A stretch of DNA of 64,000 nucleotides. It comes from Natronomonas gomsonensis. GTDB taxonomy: Archaea > Halobacteriota > Halobacteria > Halobacteriales > Haloarculaceae. The position numbers and the translations under genes are program-made. This document shows positions 1 to 9,526 of this stretch, piece after piece. The stretch's first letter is position 1. The number at the start of each line of letters is the position of its first letter. A model generated the notes under the pieces. The model was not told the DNA's origin, made no database searches, and saw nothing but the letters and a program-made list of their open reading frames with translations. The stretch spans positions 3,410,001-3,474,000 of the forward strand of contig NZ_CP101323.1 of the NCBI RefSeq assembly GCF_024300825.1. Direction: 5' to 3'.

Positions 1-499
1 CACGGTCCCACTCGGTCTCGCTGCCGGTGCGTGTCCCGAGGAGAACCGCCTCGTCAGCGATGTCGAGGGCGTGGTGGGTCACCGTTGCATGCGAGTGGTC
101 GTTGCCCGCATACGCCTCATAGAGGTCGAGGTGGGCGTCGAGACAGACATACACGTCGGGGTCGGCCGCGCGGAGGCCGGCGACGGTGACGGTGTGTTCG
201 CCGCCGACCACCAGGGGGAGATGGCCGTCGTCGTGGTGGTCACGCAGACTGCCCGAAAGGAAATCGAGGTAGTCGGCGGCGTCGTCCCACGCGGCCACGT
301 CGCCGGCGTCGAAAACGAGGTCCGAGAAATGTCGGTCGGTTCGCTGGTCGTAGTCATCGAACGGGCGAGCGAACCGTCGGACCCGGTCGGGTCCGAAGCG
401 GGTTCCGGGGCGAAACGTGGTAGAAACGTCGAGTGGTGCGCCGACGACGGCGTAATCGGCGTCGTCCGGGTCGGCGTTCGCACCGGGGAACTCGCCCAT
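1..499 (-). CDS. speB: agmatinase/arginase-family ureohydrolase, 3' end outside the window
   Basis: The reading frame starts at the ATG complementary to 497-499 and is still open at base 1, giving the first 166 residues. Ureohydrolases hydrolyse guanidino substrates at a binuclear manganese centre. Visible motifs are GGEHTVT (the GG[DE]H metal-ligand block) followed by LDAHLDLYEAY (the DAHxD metal-ligand block). The typical early block with a serine-rich, glycine-rich turn (FRPGTRFGP) is also present. It lies 6 bp downstream of eif5a on the same strand, so the two are probably co-transcribed. That fits agmatine being the archaeal source of the aminobutyl group used to modify eIF5A. The rest of the active site is beyond the window edge. 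Confidence 0.9.
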   Translation of the reverse strand, partial: MGEFPGANADPDDADYAVVGAPLDVSTTFRPGTRFGPDRVRRFARPFDDYDQRTDRHFSDLVFDAGDVAAWDDAADYLDFLSGSLRDHHDDGHLPLVVGGEHTVTVAGLRAADPDVYVCLDAHLDLYEAYAGNDHSHATVTHHALDIADEAVLLGTRTGSETEWDR

Positions 500-505
500 A
501 CCGCC

Positions 506-880
506 TCAGACGACCTTGCGCTGTCCTTCGTACTCGAGATACTCGATTTCGTCGTCCGGCGAGGGGTCGAGGTCCTCGGGGATGCGCATCGTGATTGTCT
601 CGTAGGTTTCGAGGTCCATCACTTGCATGTCGCCGCCGGAGACGGAGACGACCTGTCCCTGCTTGCGGTTGATGATGGGAACCCAGACCTTCGCGTCGAC
701 GGGCTGGGTGAAGTTTCGCTTCTGGCCGTCGAAGACGCCGGTCCCCTCGACGCGGGCCTTCGCGCTGCCGTGTTTGCCGGGCTTGGACGTGCTGTAGGCG
801 TAGATTTTGCTCGGCACGTCGTCTATCATCACGTAGTTGCCTTCCTGAAGTTCTCGGACCTCAGTCTGCTCTCTCGGCAT
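506..880 (-). CDS. eif5a: translation factor aIF5A (eIF5A family)
   Basis: A 124-residue protein, normal for archaeal eIF5A. It stimulates peptide-bond formation at stalled ribosomes and is activated by (deoxy)hypusination of a loop lysine. The N-terminal SH3-like barrel carries the modification loop ([15 protein letters not shown], about residues 30-44), whose GKHG lysine is the expected target. The C-terminal OB fold follows ([20 protein letters not shown]). The frame stays open upstream, but the start [10 protein letters not shown] at 880 matches family length and the region before it is not eIF5A-like. Directly upstream of speB in a likely two-gene unit, which links the factor to polyamine supply. 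Confidence 0.96.
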   Translation of the reverse strand: MPREQTEVRELQEGNYVMIDDVPSKIYAYSTSKPGKHGSAKARVEGTGVFDGQKRNFTQPVDAKVWVPIINRKQGQVVSVSGGDMQVMDLETYETITMRIPEDLDPSPDDEIEYLEYEGQRKVV

Positions 881-933
881 ACCCACGGCTTGCCTTCGGT
901 GCAGTATAAACGGTTTGGAAAGCCCCGACGATG

Positions 934-1419
934 TCACGCGCCCGCGTAGACACCATCGACGCGCTCGGCCAGCCCGAACGTACAGGCCCACTCCAGAAGC
1001 CGATTGACGCGCTCGCGCCACACCGACTCGGGGTCGGTGTGCCGGAGTCGCTCCCACTGCGGGAGGCGGTCGGCCAATCGCTCGAAGACAGTCTCGGCGG
1101 CCAGTGGTTCCTCGGCAGCGTCCAGCGTCGCGACGACCTCTTCGGCGAGGTACACCCGCTGTAGAAACGCCGACCGCAGCGTTTCGGGGTCGACCTCTTT
1201 CGGGAGTCGCCGGTACTTCCCGTCGGTCTCCTCGACTAACCCCAGTGCCCGCAGGAACGTCAGCCACTCCTTGGCGCGATCCTGTGAGGGGACGCCCGCC
1301 CGCTCCATCACCCTCACACAGCAGGATGTCTCGCCGTCGGGGACGAGCGGAACCGCCCGCTGTATCTCGGCGATGCGGTCGATTGACGGGGCCGGTTCGG
1401 GGACGACTTTGAATTTCAT
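934..1419 (-). CDS. conserved haloarchaeal protein of unknown function
   Basis: 161 residues, acidic, soluble, no signal peptide or membrane segment. The N-terminal half (residues 25-75) looks like a winged-helix-type region: [34 protein letters not shown] reads as helix-turn-helix plus wing. The second half is helical. Its ATG overlaps the mch stop codon by one base (TGATG on the minus strand), so the two are almost certainly translationally coupled. I do not recognise a named family. Confidence 0.75.
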   Translation of the reverse strand: MKFKVVPEPAPSIDRIAEIQRAVPLVPDGETSCCVRVMERAGVPSQDRAKEWLTFLRALGLVEETDGKYRRLPKEVDPETLRSAFLQRVYLAEEVVATLDAAEEPLAAETVFERLADRLPQWERLRHTDPESVWRERVNRLLEWACTFGLAERVDGVYAGA

Positions 1420-2351
1420 CAGAGTCCGAAACTCTCGGCCAACAGCGCCTCGTCGGTTCGGCCCAGCGCCTCGACGCCCTCGCCGACCACGTCGACGGTC
1501 ACCTGCGCCGGCGCGAACATCTCGACCGGGAGGTCATAGAAGTCCCACTCGTGGTCCTCGAAGATGTCGACGAAGGGCCGGCCGAACTCCTCGCGGGCCG
1601 TCGATGGGACCTCATCGAAGCGGTCGAAGCCCTCGTCGACGCTCATGTGGACCTGTCCGCCGTAGGCGAGTGCGTCGTTCGTCCGTGCCATCGCCATCTC
1701 GTCGCTTTCGGCGACGGGGGCGACCGGTGCGGAGGCGGTCACCGTCAGCAACTCGACGGGGTCGTACCCCAACTCCGAGAGCCGGAAGGCGGCGAGTTCG
1801 CCGGCTCGCCCCGCCAACGCGACGCTGCCGGTGACGCTGGCCGTCGAGAACGTCGGCAGAAAGACGCTCGAGACGGGCACGCCACAGCGGTCGGCGATGT
1901 GTTCGGCGACGGCCTCGCCGGGTAATTCCTCGCTTTCGATGGCGAGGACGGCGAACTCCGAGGCGTCGCGGTAGCCGACGCGGGCGTACTCGTCTTCTTC
2001 GGCGACGAGCGCCCGTGCCGGTCCCGACCCCAGCCCCTCGAAGTCCCCGGCCGACAACTCCCAGCCGGCCTTCTGGGCGCACAACAGCGCCAGTGCGGGG
2101 TGGTCCGTCGATGTTTCGACGTGCGTGAACGGGACGCCCTCGATTTCGTCCATGCCGATTTGGACCGTCGACAGCCCGCCGGTCTGGATTTCGGTCAACA
2201 GCAGGCCGGCCTCGATGCCGCCGACCGCCTCGACGCCGAAGTCGAGAACGACCGCGCCGTTGTCGAGTTCGTGAACCTCGATAGCGAGTTCGTCGGCGAA
2301 GTCGATGGCCTCGTCGACCAACTCGACGGCCATCCGATTGAGACTCTCCAT
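1419..2351 (-). CDS. mch: methenyltetrahydromethanopterin cyclohydrolase (Mch)
   Basis: 310 residues, the usual Mch length. Mch interconverts 5,10-methenyl- and N5-formyl-tetrahydropterin. In haloarchaea, which are not methanogens, it serves C1 folate metabolism. Family-typical stretches include [15 protein letters not shown] at the N-terminus and [28 protein letters not shown] and [16 protein letters not shown] towards the C-terminus. The frame continues upstream, but MESLNRM at 2351 is the canonical start and upstream residues are arginine-rich, unlike this proteome. Followed with a one-base overlap by a hypothetical gene. Confidence 0.93.
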   Translation of the reverse strand: MESLNRMAVELVDEAIDFADELAIEVHELDNGAVVLDFGVEAVGGIEAGLLLTEIQTGGLSTVQIGMDEIEGVPFTHVETSTDHPALALLCAQKAGWELSAGDFEGLGSGPARALVAEEDEYARVGYRDASEFAVLAIESEELPGEAVAEHIADRCGVPVSSVFLPTFSTASVTGSVALAGRAGELAAFRLSELGYDPVELLTVTASAPVAPVAESDEMAMARTNDALAYGGQVHMSVDEGFDRFDEVPSTAREEFGRPFVDIFEDHEWDFYDLPVEMFAPAQVTVDVVGEGVEALGRTDEALLAESFGL

Positions 2352-2398
2352 ACCGACCTCTCGGACGGATTCGGTGAAAAGGGTTCGTGACTCGGGCG

Positions 2399-2608
2399 TC
2401 ACCCCGCGAGGAACCACAGGACGCCACCGCCGACCATCACGATGCCGCCGTATCTCGTCAGCATGACCTTCCAGTCGGCGGGTTCGACTTCGGACCATCG
2501 GCGTTTGCTACCGATGGCATCGAGTTGCTCTTCGAATCGGGCCATCCGGTACGGCCAGACCGCACTGGGGAGTCCGAACAGGACGAACAGGAGGGCAATC
2601 GGCTCCAT
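2399..2608 (-). CDS. small two-segment membrane protein
   Basis: About 69 residues from the ATG at 2608; a second in-frame start lies 18 bp upstream at 2626. Two hydrophobic segments (EPIALLFVLFGLPSAVW at the N-terminus and YGGIVMVGGGVLWFLAG at the extreme C-terminus) flank a basic/acidic loop, giving a hairpin membrane protein. It lies 47 bp upstream of mch on the same strand. Function unknown. Confidence 0.7.
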   Translation of the reverse strand: MEPIALLFVLFGLPSAVWPYRMARFEEQLDAIGSKRRWSEVEPADWKVMLTRYGGIVMVGGGVLWFLAG

Positions 2609-2668
2609 ACACTGGCGCGTCTCCACGTGCTGTAAAAAATCCCACCAGTCGCCCAGCGGAGCGACCGC

Positions 2669-5600
2669 TCAGTTCGCCGGCGGTTCCACGTCGCCGCCCG
2701 GCAGACTGCCCTGCGGGTCGGCGGTGTCGAGGCCCACGGCGACGACGTTGCCGGAGGTGTTGGGGACGGCGACGAACGGCACGCTGTCGTCATCGGCATC
2801 TTCGAGCGGTTTTGCCTCCGCCGGGCCGAACTGGTAGACGTTCGAGTCGGCGAGGCTGTCGGGCGCTTCGACGAAGTAGGTGTAGGAAGTCGTCTCGCCG
2901 GTCGCGGCGCTGTCGGTGAAGTAGACGAACTGCGGGCCGCCGTCGGTCGACTGTTCGACGCGGTCGACGGTGTCGGAGAGATTGGCTAGAACGTTCCACG
3001 ACCCCGGGACCACGTCGCGGACGAGCGCCTTCTCGTCGGGGTCGGTCACGTCGACGGTGAGGCGGTTGGCCTGCCCGCCGGTGACTGCCGTCGCGTCGCT
3101 GGTCCGTGCGCCGTCGGCCACGTCGAAGGTGTTCTCGGCGGCATCCAGCGCCACGGTGAGGTCGAAGTGACTCTGGACGTCGAAGCCGTTGACGACGCCG
3201 GGGACGTTGACCAGTTTGGCAACGACGACGTAGGTCTTGGTCTCGGCGTCGTCGGGGACCGAAACGGACACCGACGGGGCGCCGGTGGCGCCCTGTGCGC
3301 GGGCGACGATGTTCGGTTCGCCGCGGTCGGTCGGGTTCGCCGGGTCGTAGACGAACAGGTCGATGTGGGGGTCGTCTGCAGCCATCCCCTTGTTGCCGCC
3401 CGAGAGGTGCGACAGCGAGACGCTGACGGTCATCGTCCCGGTCGGCGCCTCGACGTAGCCCGCGGCCGCACGGGAGTCCTCGGGGACGTAGAGGCCGAGA
3501 GTCTCCTCGGTGGTCGCTTCGCCGGTCGTCGGGTCGCCGTCTTCGGCGGTGAGTTCGGGCGTCAAATCGCGGGTGACGGCGTCGACGGCGGCGTCGGGGT
3601 TGACGCGGCCGTATCCCTCGAAGGGGTCCCGGCCGCCGAAGTCGTAGGTCGGTCCCTTCGGCGGATTCTGTGCGGCGTGATACGGTGCGGCCGTGAATAC
3701 CGACTCGCTGGCGGTCGCCAACAGCAGGCCCTTCAGCCGATATACGTCGGATTCGGTCGTCTCGACCGGTTCCGGCAGCGTCACGGCCTCGGGTCGGTCG
3801 CCGCCGTCGGGTCGGCCGAACTCCATGGCTTCGGCGAGGAGTCCCGCGACGCCGTTGACGTACGGCGAGGACATCGACGTACCGGCCTTGTCAGTGTAAT
3901 CGCGGGGCGCGAACGGTTCGTCGGCTCCGGTATCCGCCGAGTCGTCGGCGTCGCCGTACGTTTTCTCGGGGGAGCCGTTCTTCGCCGCGCGGGCGAGTTC
4001 GTAGTTCGAGGGAATCGGGTACTCGATGCCGACCGGCGGTTCCGGCGCGGGACCGACCGGCGGGTTCGTCGCCAACCCGAGGCCGATGTTCGCCAAGGCG
4101 TCCGGCCCGATATCGCCGCCGGGGGCGGTCACGTCGGGTTTGGCGTAGGCGGGGCTGGATTCGGGCGAGCCGTCGCTCTGCTCGTCGACGCCGCCGATGC
4201 CGCCGGAGGAGTACGTCGAGATGCCGTCGAACGGACCCGTGGCGACGACGGAGATGGCTTCGTCGGCCGCCGCCGGACCGCCGTTGCCGTTGGCGGGCGT
4301 AAAGGAGTTGCCTGCCGACGCACACACCAATATCCCACCTTCGGTGATGCGTCGTACGTCCGCGCGGGTGGAGTCGAGTTGCTCGACTTGGCCGAGAGGG
4401 GCGCCCTGAAGCGGTCCCCAGGACATGTTGACCGAGCGGATGTTGAACGCTTCTTTGAACTGCTCGGCGTAGTTGCCGAGGTCAACGGTCGGTTCGCCCA
4501 GACCCTGCAGACCGACGATGCCGGCGTTCGGCGCGACGCCGGGGTGAAGCGCCTGCTCGTTTTCGCTCACGTCGCCGGGGACGCCCTCACTTTCGGTGTT
4601 GGCTGCGAACTTCGTCGTCCCGACGGCGATGCGTTCCAGCGTCCCCGCCGTCGGATTGCCGGATTGAGCCTGCTCTCCGGCGCCGCTGACGACCGTGTCG
4701 GTCTCTCGGGGGCGGACCTGCACGGTGTAGGAACCGTCCTCGTCGATGGGATATTCGAGAATCAGCGAGTCCTTCCGGACCGGCGACTCGTCGAGTTCAC
4801 GACCCTCCTCGTCGATGATGTAGAGGTTGACGTTCGTCCCAAACGCCGACGCCCAGACGCTCTGTCCGGCGGTGGCGTCGACCTCGTATTCGAGGAAGTC
4901 GCCGGGCAGAAGCGTCGCGTTCTCCTCGTGGACCGTCGAGGACTCGATGGTGCTTGCGCGTCCCGACCCGGCCATGATGGAGGAGACGTGGGTTCCGTGG
5001 CCGTTCTGGTCGCGCGGGCGGTCGAAACTGCCGTATCGGCTGCCGGCGTCGTACCAGCCGAACGTCTTGTTAGAGGGGTCAGCGAAGGGGTCGATGTCTT
5101 CCGTGGCGACGGAGGTCTCCCCGCCCTCGTCGCTCGACACCGCCTCGACGTACGTCGCCTCCACGGTGTACTGGCCGCCGACAGCCGCGTACAGTTCGAT
5201 GACGAACTGGTACTCCCGGCCCTCGTTGAGGTCGGCCATCAGCGTCTCGGGATTGTCGGCGCTCGCGACGCGGGCGACTTCCGTCCGCTCGCCGGTCACG
5301 TCGTCGATGCGGAACTCGAGGTCGTTGCCCGGCGGCGTCCACGACAGTTCGGCGTCGAGTTTGCTCGTCGTCTGTGCGGTGAACGTCGCGCCCTTGACCT
5401 CGCTGAACTGCTCGTTGGGCGCGGCGAACGCGCCGGGGGTGAAGGTGCCGCTGTCGGATTCGGTCAGCGGTTCGCCGTCGTCGCCGGTGACGGGTTCGAA
5501 CTCGGCGCTGCCGCCGGAGTCGCCGTCCGAGCGGGTCAACGAGAACTCGCCGTCCTCGATTTCGACGCGGACGCCGTTCCACGGCCCGAGGTCAGGGTGT

Positions 5601-5824
5601 CGCCCCTCGACGCCCGAGTCGGTCAGCGCGAGCGTCCGGTCGCGTCGGCCACGAATCCCGCGGTCCCACACCTTCCGTGCCTCGACGGCACGCCAGTTGA
5701 GGAAGCGCTCGTCGATAGCGTGGTCGGCGCTCGCAAGCGAGGGTCCCGTCGCTGCCGCGAGGGCGGTTATCCCGACGCCCTTCATGAACGTCCGCCGTGA
5801 CAGTCCCGAATCGTCTCTACTCAT
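2669..5824 (-). CDS. secreted subtilisin-like serine protease (peptidase S8) with long insertions
   Basis: 1051 residues. The N-terminus has a twin-arginine signal (SRRTFMKGVGITALAAATG, residues 9-27), so the folded enzyme is exported by Tat, as usual for haloarchaeal proteases. The catalytic triad is visible: Asp69 in LALTDSGVEGRHPDLG, His276 in NGHGTHV and Ser650 in GTSMSSP. The oxyanion-hole Asn is in CASAGNS near residue 506. The usual 30-50 residues between Asp and His are replaced by about 200, and about 230 separate His from the Asn. Both insertions contain beta-rich stretches like PPC-type domains. About 380 residues follow the catalytic Ser and include further beta domains. No C-terminal membrane anchor or sorting signal is obvious. 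Probably a cell-surface or extracellular protease. Confidence 0.92.
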   Translation of the reverse strand: MSRDDSGLSRRTFMKGVGITALAAATGPSLASADHAIDERFLNWRAVEARKVWDRGIRGRRDRTLALTDSGVEGRHPDLGPWNGVRVEIEDGEFSLTRSDGDSGGSAEFEPVTGDDGEPLTESDSGTFTPGAFAAPNEQFSEVKGATFTAQTTSKLDAELSWTPPGNDLEFRIDDVTGERTEVARVASADNPETLMADLNEGREYQFVIELYAAVGGQYTVEATYVEAVSSDEGGETSVATEDIDPFADPSNKTFGWYDAGSRYGSFDRPRDQNGHGTHVSSIMAGSGRASTIESSTVHEENATLLPGDFLEYEVDATAGQSVWASAFGTNVNLYIIDEEGRELDESPVRKDSLILEYPIDEDGSYTVQVRPRETDTVVSGAGEQAQSGNPTAGTLERIAVGTTKFAANTESEGVPGDVSENEQALHPGVAPNAGIVGLQGLGEPTVDLGNYAEQFKEAFNIRSVNMSWGPLQGAPLGQVEQLDSTRADVRRITEGGILVCASAGNSFTPANGNGGPAAADEAISVVATGPFDGISTYSSGGIGGVDEQSDGSPESSPAYAKPDVTAPGGDIGPDALANIGLGLATNPPVGPAPEPPVGIEYPIPSNYELARAAKNGSPEKTYGDADDSADTGADEPFAPRDYTDKAGTSMSSPYVNGVAGLLAEAMEFGRPDGGDRPEAVTLPEPVETTESDVYRLKGLLLATASESVFTAAPYHAAQNPPKGPTYDFGGRDPFEGYGRVNPDAAVDAVTRDLTPELTAEDGDPTTGEATTEETLGLYVPEDSRAAAGYVEAPTGTMTVSVSLSHLSGGNKGMAADDPHIDLFVYDPANPTDRGEPNIVARAQGATGAPSVSVSVPDDAETKTYVVVAKLVNVPGVVNGFDVQSHFDLTVALDAAENTFDVADGARTSDATAVTGGQANRLTVDVTDPDEKALVRDVVPGSWNVLANLSDTVDRVEQSTDGGPQFVYFTDSAATGETTSYTYFVEAPDSLADSNVYQFGPAEAKPLEDADDDSVPFVAVPNTSGNVVAVGLDTADPQGSLPGGDVEPPAN

Positions 5825-5927
5825 GTCGTGGACGAAACGACCGTCGATACTCCTATGAACGTTCTAACAATCGCATCGAAACGACTGCAACCGGCCGTGA
5901 ATACGAGGTAAATATAAAAGTCCGTCC

Positions 5928-7397
5928 ATGACCGGTGAAACGGACTTTCGTAATCGGGTCTATCGGTCGCCAAAGGGGGTTACTGAATTGGGACTTCGAT
6001 TACACACGCTCGTCGTCTGTACGCTGCTCGTCGCTAGCGTTGCTTTCCCCGCAGTTGCGCCGGCCGCCGCAGCGATATCCGACGGTGAAGGCGGCGAGTG
6101 GGAGAACGACGAAAGCGAGTGGGGCGACAACGACAGCGACTGGCAACGAAACGACTCCGATTCGGTTCGAAACCTGACGGAGACAGCGACAGGAACTGTC
6201 GAGAACGCGACGGGGGCCGTCCTCGACAACGTCACGAACGACACGAACGCGACTGCCGGACCGTCGATGGACGGCACCGACGGCGACGAATCTGTCGACC
6301 TGCTCGTATCTCTCCCCGGAGAGCACACGCGGCAATCGAGTCTCGACGCCGGAGTGGTCGGCCTCGATGGTGCGACGGACGCGTCGACGCTCGCCGGAGG
6401 TCCAACTATCGACGTGACGTCCGGGGGAGTCGCCGTCGAGGTCGGCTCGACGACGAACTCGGCGCCGGGGCTGGCAGTCGAGGTTCCCCTGTCGGGATCG
6501 ACGACCTCCGACTCCGGTTCGTCGGTGACGCCGCCGACGGACGCCGATGCTACCGACGCCTCCGAAGTCGCTGCTCCCTCGACAGCGGCGGGGACGGATG
6601 GTGACGCCGAGCCGGCGGCCGACGATGTCGAATCAATCGCCGTGGAGCCGACGACTGCCGGTGACACGGCCGACGGCGAGTCGGCGGAACCGAACGCCGA
6701 AGACGACGGGGAGGCGCCCGCGTCGCTGCTCGGGTCGCTTGCGTGGTTCGACGGCGCGGCGCTGCTCGATTACACCCCGGCGCTCGGGACGGCGATGTTC
6801 GTCGCAGTGGCGCAACCGTGGACCGGCTTCCTCTCGGTGGGCGCCACGCTCGTTGCGGACTGGCTGGGGCGGTTCGGTGCGATGTTCCGTTTCGGCCGTC
6901 ACGACGGCTCCGACCCCCTCGAACACGAGACACGCGAGCGGATTCACGACCGCATCACGGATTCCCCCGGCGTCTCGCTGTCGGCGCTCGCCGATGAACT
7001 CGACACGCCGCTTTCGACTGTTCGCCATCACCTCCGCGTGCTCGAACGCGAACGGCTCGTCACCTCCCGGAAGCTCCGCGGCAACAGACGGCTGTTCCCC
7101 ATCGGGACGGAAAACGAGGAACTGGCCGCAGCCCTCGAAAAGGACTCCAGCGCCGCCATCATCGACGTGCTTCGGCGGTACGGCGCAGCGACCGTCGGCG
7201 ACATCGTCGACGAGGTGGAGACGAGTTACAGCACGGTGTCGTATCACCTCTCGCGACTCGCTGACGATGGCCTCGTGGTTCAGGAGAAAGACGGCGCCAG
7301 CAAGATTACGCGATTGGCCCCCTCCGTCAGGTCGACGCTCGACACCGGCGAGGACGGCGTCTCCACCGGCAGTGGCCGCGAAGTCAGCGCCGACTGA
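5928..7397 (+). CDS. membrane-anchored transcriptional regulator with two winged-helix domains
   Basis: 489 residues. A hydrophobic signal-like segment (residues 25-48) is followed by a roughly 210-residue acidic, Ser/Thr/Asp-rich extracellular-type linker. A transmembrane stretch follows near residues 280-310 (ALGTAMFVAVAQPWTGFLSVGATLVADWLG). The cytoplasmic tail has two winged-helix domains, about 325-390 (SLSALADELDTPLSTVRHHLRVLE) and 410-470 (VGDIVDEVETSYSTVSYHLSRL). This topology suggests a one-component sensor that reads an external or envelope signal. A TATA-like AAATATAAA at 5910-5918 lies only about 15 bp from the first ATG. The true start may therefore be the downstream TTG near 5988, which begins a cleaner signal peptide. 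Divergent from the protease gene, so that protease is a possible target. Confidence 0.8.
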   Translation: MTGETDFRNRVYRSPKGVTELGLRLHTLVVCTLLVASVAFPAVAPAAAAISDGEGGEWENDESEWGDNDSDWQRNDSDSVRNLTETATGTVENATGAVLDNVTNDTNATAGPSMDGTDGDESVDLLVSLPGEHTRQSSLDAGVVGLDGATDASTLAGGPTIDVTSGGVAVEVGSTTNSAPGLAVEVPLSGSTTSDSGSSVTPPTDADATDASEVAAPSTAAGTDGDAEPAADDVESIAVEPTTAGDTADGESAEPNAEDDGEAPASLLGSLAWFDGAALLDYTPALGTAMFVAVAQPWTGFLSVGATLVADWLGRFGAMFRFGRHDGSDPLEHETRERIHDRITDSPGVSLSALADELDTPLSTVRHHLRVLERERLVTSRKLRGNRRLFPIGTENEELAAALEKDSSAAIIDVLRRYGAATVGDIVDEVETSYSTVSYHLSRLADDGLVVQEKDGASKITRLAPSVRSTLDTGEDGVSTGSGREVSAD

Positions 7398-7449
7398 CCG
7401 ACCCGCCGCCGCGGCTGGGAGTTAAGTTCTCGTGGCCGAATCGGTCGGT

Positions 7450-7764
7450 ATGACGCTGAACGAACTGCCGGCGGTCGACCCCGCCGACGGTGAAGTCGAG
7501 ACGGCGGAGTTGGTCGTCCACGAAGACGTGCTCGTGAAACTGTTCGCGCTCGGTCCCGGCGCCGCGTTCGACCCCCACGTCCACGACGACTGCGAGAACG
7601 TCTTTCACCTACTGGAAGGCGAAGTCGTCGTGACACAGGACGGCACCGAGGAGACGGTTTCCGCGCCCGCGGTCGTCCACAACGAACGCGGCGTCGAACA
7701 CGGCGCACGAAACGAAAGCGACGAGCGGGCGCTTTTGACGGCGAGTCTCTGTCCGCTCCCCTAG
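7450..7764 (+). CDS. small cupin-domain protein
   Basis: 104 residues from the ATG at 7450. A single conserved-barrel cupin: motif 1 is FDPHVHDDCENVFHLLEGE, with His-x-His and Glu metal-ligand positions, and motif 2 is around VHNERGVEHGARN. Single-domain cupins of this size bind a metal and act as small isomerases, dioxygenases or ligand sensors, and the substrate cannot be inferred here. Its 3' end overlaps the convergent moaB gene by 4 bp. Confidence 0.85.
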   Translation: MTLNELPAVDPADGEVETAELVVHEDVLVKLFALGPGAAFDPHVHDDCENVFHLLEGEVVVTQDGTEETVSAPAVVHNERGVEHGARNESDERALLTASLCPLP

Positions 7765-8381
7765 GCGCCTTCGTCGTTTTCTTCGCCATCGTCGTTTTCC
7801 TTGCCATCGTCCTCTCGGCGGGCGAGGCCGGCGAGATGGGGTGCCTCGGAGACGACGATGTCGTCGACCGCGAGTCGAACCGCGCTCTCGCTGCCGGGGA
7901 GACAGAACACGGGGACGCCGTCGGCGATACCCGCTGTGGCACGCGTGCCGACGACGCGCGTCCCGATATCCTCGACCGACAGCGACCGGAACAGTTCGCC
8001 GAACCCCGGCAGTTCCTTCTCGAACAGCGGTTCGACGGCTTCGACGGTCACGTCGTCGGGCGTGACGCCGGTGCCGCCGGTCGTGACGACACAGTCGGTG
8101 TCTTCGCGGCCGACGAAGCGGTCGACGGCGTCCTGAACGCTGTCGTAGTCGTCGCCGACGAGTTCCCGAACCACGACGGTGTGGCCCGCTTCCTCCACGA
8201 GTTCGGCGATGGCAGCGCCTGAGGGGTCTTCGTTGATGCTCCGCGAGGAGGAGACGGTCAGAACCGCGATGCCGAGTTCCTCAAGGTCGTGGGCGTGGTG
8301 GTCGTGGTCTCCTTCATGCTCGTGGTGGTCGTGGCCGTGTTCGTGTGCTCCGTTCTCGTGGTCGTCTCCGTCGTCACTCAT
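7761..8381 (-). CDS. moaB: MoaB/MogA-type molybdopterin adenylyltransferase with His-rich N-terminus
   Basis: 206 residues. The core from about residue 34 ([21 protein letters not shown]) to 190 is a complete MoaB/MogA fold with the diagnostic [14 protein letters not shown] motif and the [15 protein letters not shown] block. It adenylylates molybdopterin before metal insertion in molybdenum/tungsten cofactor synthesis. The first 31 residues form an unusual tract rich in His, Asp and Glu with many H-x-H pairs, and the C-terminus is an acidic [13 protein letters not shown] tail. The His tract could store or sense metal; this is inference. Confidence 0.93.
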   Translation of the reverse strand: MSDDGDDHENGAHEHGHDHHEHEGDHDHHAHDLEELGIAVLTVSSSRSINEDPSGAAIAELVEEAGHTVVVRELVGDDYDSVQDAVDRFVGREDTDCVVTTGGTGVTPDDVTVEAVEPLFEKELPGFGELFRSLSVEDIGTRVVGTRATAGIADGVPVFCLPGSESAVRLAVDDIVVSEAPHLAGLARREDDGKENDDGEENDEGA

Positions 8382-8470
8382 GGGTCGGTCTGGGTCGGCC
8401 GGCCGCTAAACTCCCCGGGGTCGTCTCCGACTCCGCTACTGTTTTGCACACCCCGCTCCGAAGGGCGAGT

Positions 8471-9526
8471 ATGAAAGCGGTCTTCTACGACGAACACGGC
8501 TCGACCGACGTGCTCCAGTACGACGAGTTCCCGGACCCCGACATCGGCCCAGAAGAGGTACTCGTCGACATCAAGGCGGGCGGTCTGAACCACCTCGACG
8601 TGTGGACTCGCCGCGGGATGCCGAGTCCCGAGGAACTGCCGCACATCCCGGGCAGCGACGGTGCGGGCGTCGTCAGCGAAGTCGGCGAGCGTGTCACTCG
8701 CTTCGAGGAAGGCGACCGCGTCGTCGTCGACCCCGGATTGTACTGCGGTGAGTGTGAGTTCTGCCGGAAGGGCGAGCAGTCGCTGTGTGTCGACTACAAG
8801 ATGATTGGCGAACACGTCCGCGGCGTCCACAGCGAGCAGGCGGCGGTTCCCGAGGCGAACCTCATCGAGCTGCCCGAGGGCGTCGACTTCGTCACCGCGG
8901 CCTCGGCGCCGCTCGTCTTCCAGACGGCGTGGCGGATGCTCATCACGCGCGCCGAAATCCAGCAGAACGACACCGTCCTCGTGTTGGGCGCCTCCGGCGG
9001 CGTCGGCCACGCCTGCGTCCAAATCGCTGCCAACGAGGGGTGTGAGGTGTGGGCGACGGCTTCCTCCGAGGAAAAACTAGACCACGCCCGCGACTGCGGT
9101 GCCGACCACCTCGTCAACTACGAGGAGGAGGACTTCGCGGAGGTCATCAAATCCGAGACGGACGGCCGCGGTGTTGACGTTGTCGTCGACCACATCGGCG
9201 AGGCGACGTGGGACAATTCGCTGTCGGTCGCGGCCCACGGCGGGACCGTCGTCACCTGTGGAGCAACCTCCGGCGTGACGCCGGAGACGAACATCCCGAA
9301 GGTGTTCTGGAAGCAACTCGACATCCTCGGGTCGACGATGGGGACGCCCGGCGAGATGGACGACGTGATGGCGAAGGTGTTCGACGGCACCTTCGAACCC
9401 CACGTCCGTACGGTGTTGCCGATGAGCGAGATGGCCCGGGCCCACGAGATGCTCGAAGGACGGGAAGGGTTCGGGTCGGTGGTCGTCGTCCCCGACAGCG
9501 AGTACGACCCCGACGACTATGAGTGA
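8471..9526 (+). CDS. zinc-type medium-chain dehydrogenase/reductase (alcohol dehydrogenase family)
   Basis: 351 residues from the ATG at 8471. The N-terminal GroES-like domain keeps the four-Cys structural zinc site (CGECEFCRKGEQSLC). The catalytic-zinc region reads GGLNHLDVWTRRGMP and lacks the usual Cys (ICGTD type). It therefore resembles quinone-oxidoreductase-like MDR enzymes that do not bind catalytic zinc. The Rossmann domain has LVLGASGGVGHACVQIA for NAD(P)H. Substrate unknown: an alcohol, quinone or enoyl compound. Its last 8 bp overlap the next gene, suggesting translational coupling. Confidence 0.88.
   Translation: MKAVFYDEHGSTDVLQYDEFPDPDIGPEEVLVDIKAGGLNHLDVWTRRGMPSPEELPHIPGSDGAGVVSEVGERVTRFEEGDRVVVDPGLYCGECEFCRKGEQSLCVDYKMIGEHVRGVHSEQAAVPEANLIELPEGVDFVTAASAPLVFQTAWRMLITRAEIQQNDTVLVLGASGGVGHACVQIAANEGCEVWATASSEEKLDHARDCGADHLVNYEEEDFAEVIKSETDGRGVDVVVDHIGEATWDNSLSVAAHGGTVVTCGATSGVTPETNIPKVFWKQLDILGSTMGTPGEMDDVMAKVFDGTFEPHVRTVLPMSEMARAHEMLEGREGFGSVVVVPDSEYDPDDYE

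Noticed and set aside
3167-5800. Long plus-strand open frame opposite the subtilase
   Set aside because: Same antisense artefact; no motifs, and residues are basic and Gly/Arg-rich, unlike the acidic proteome.
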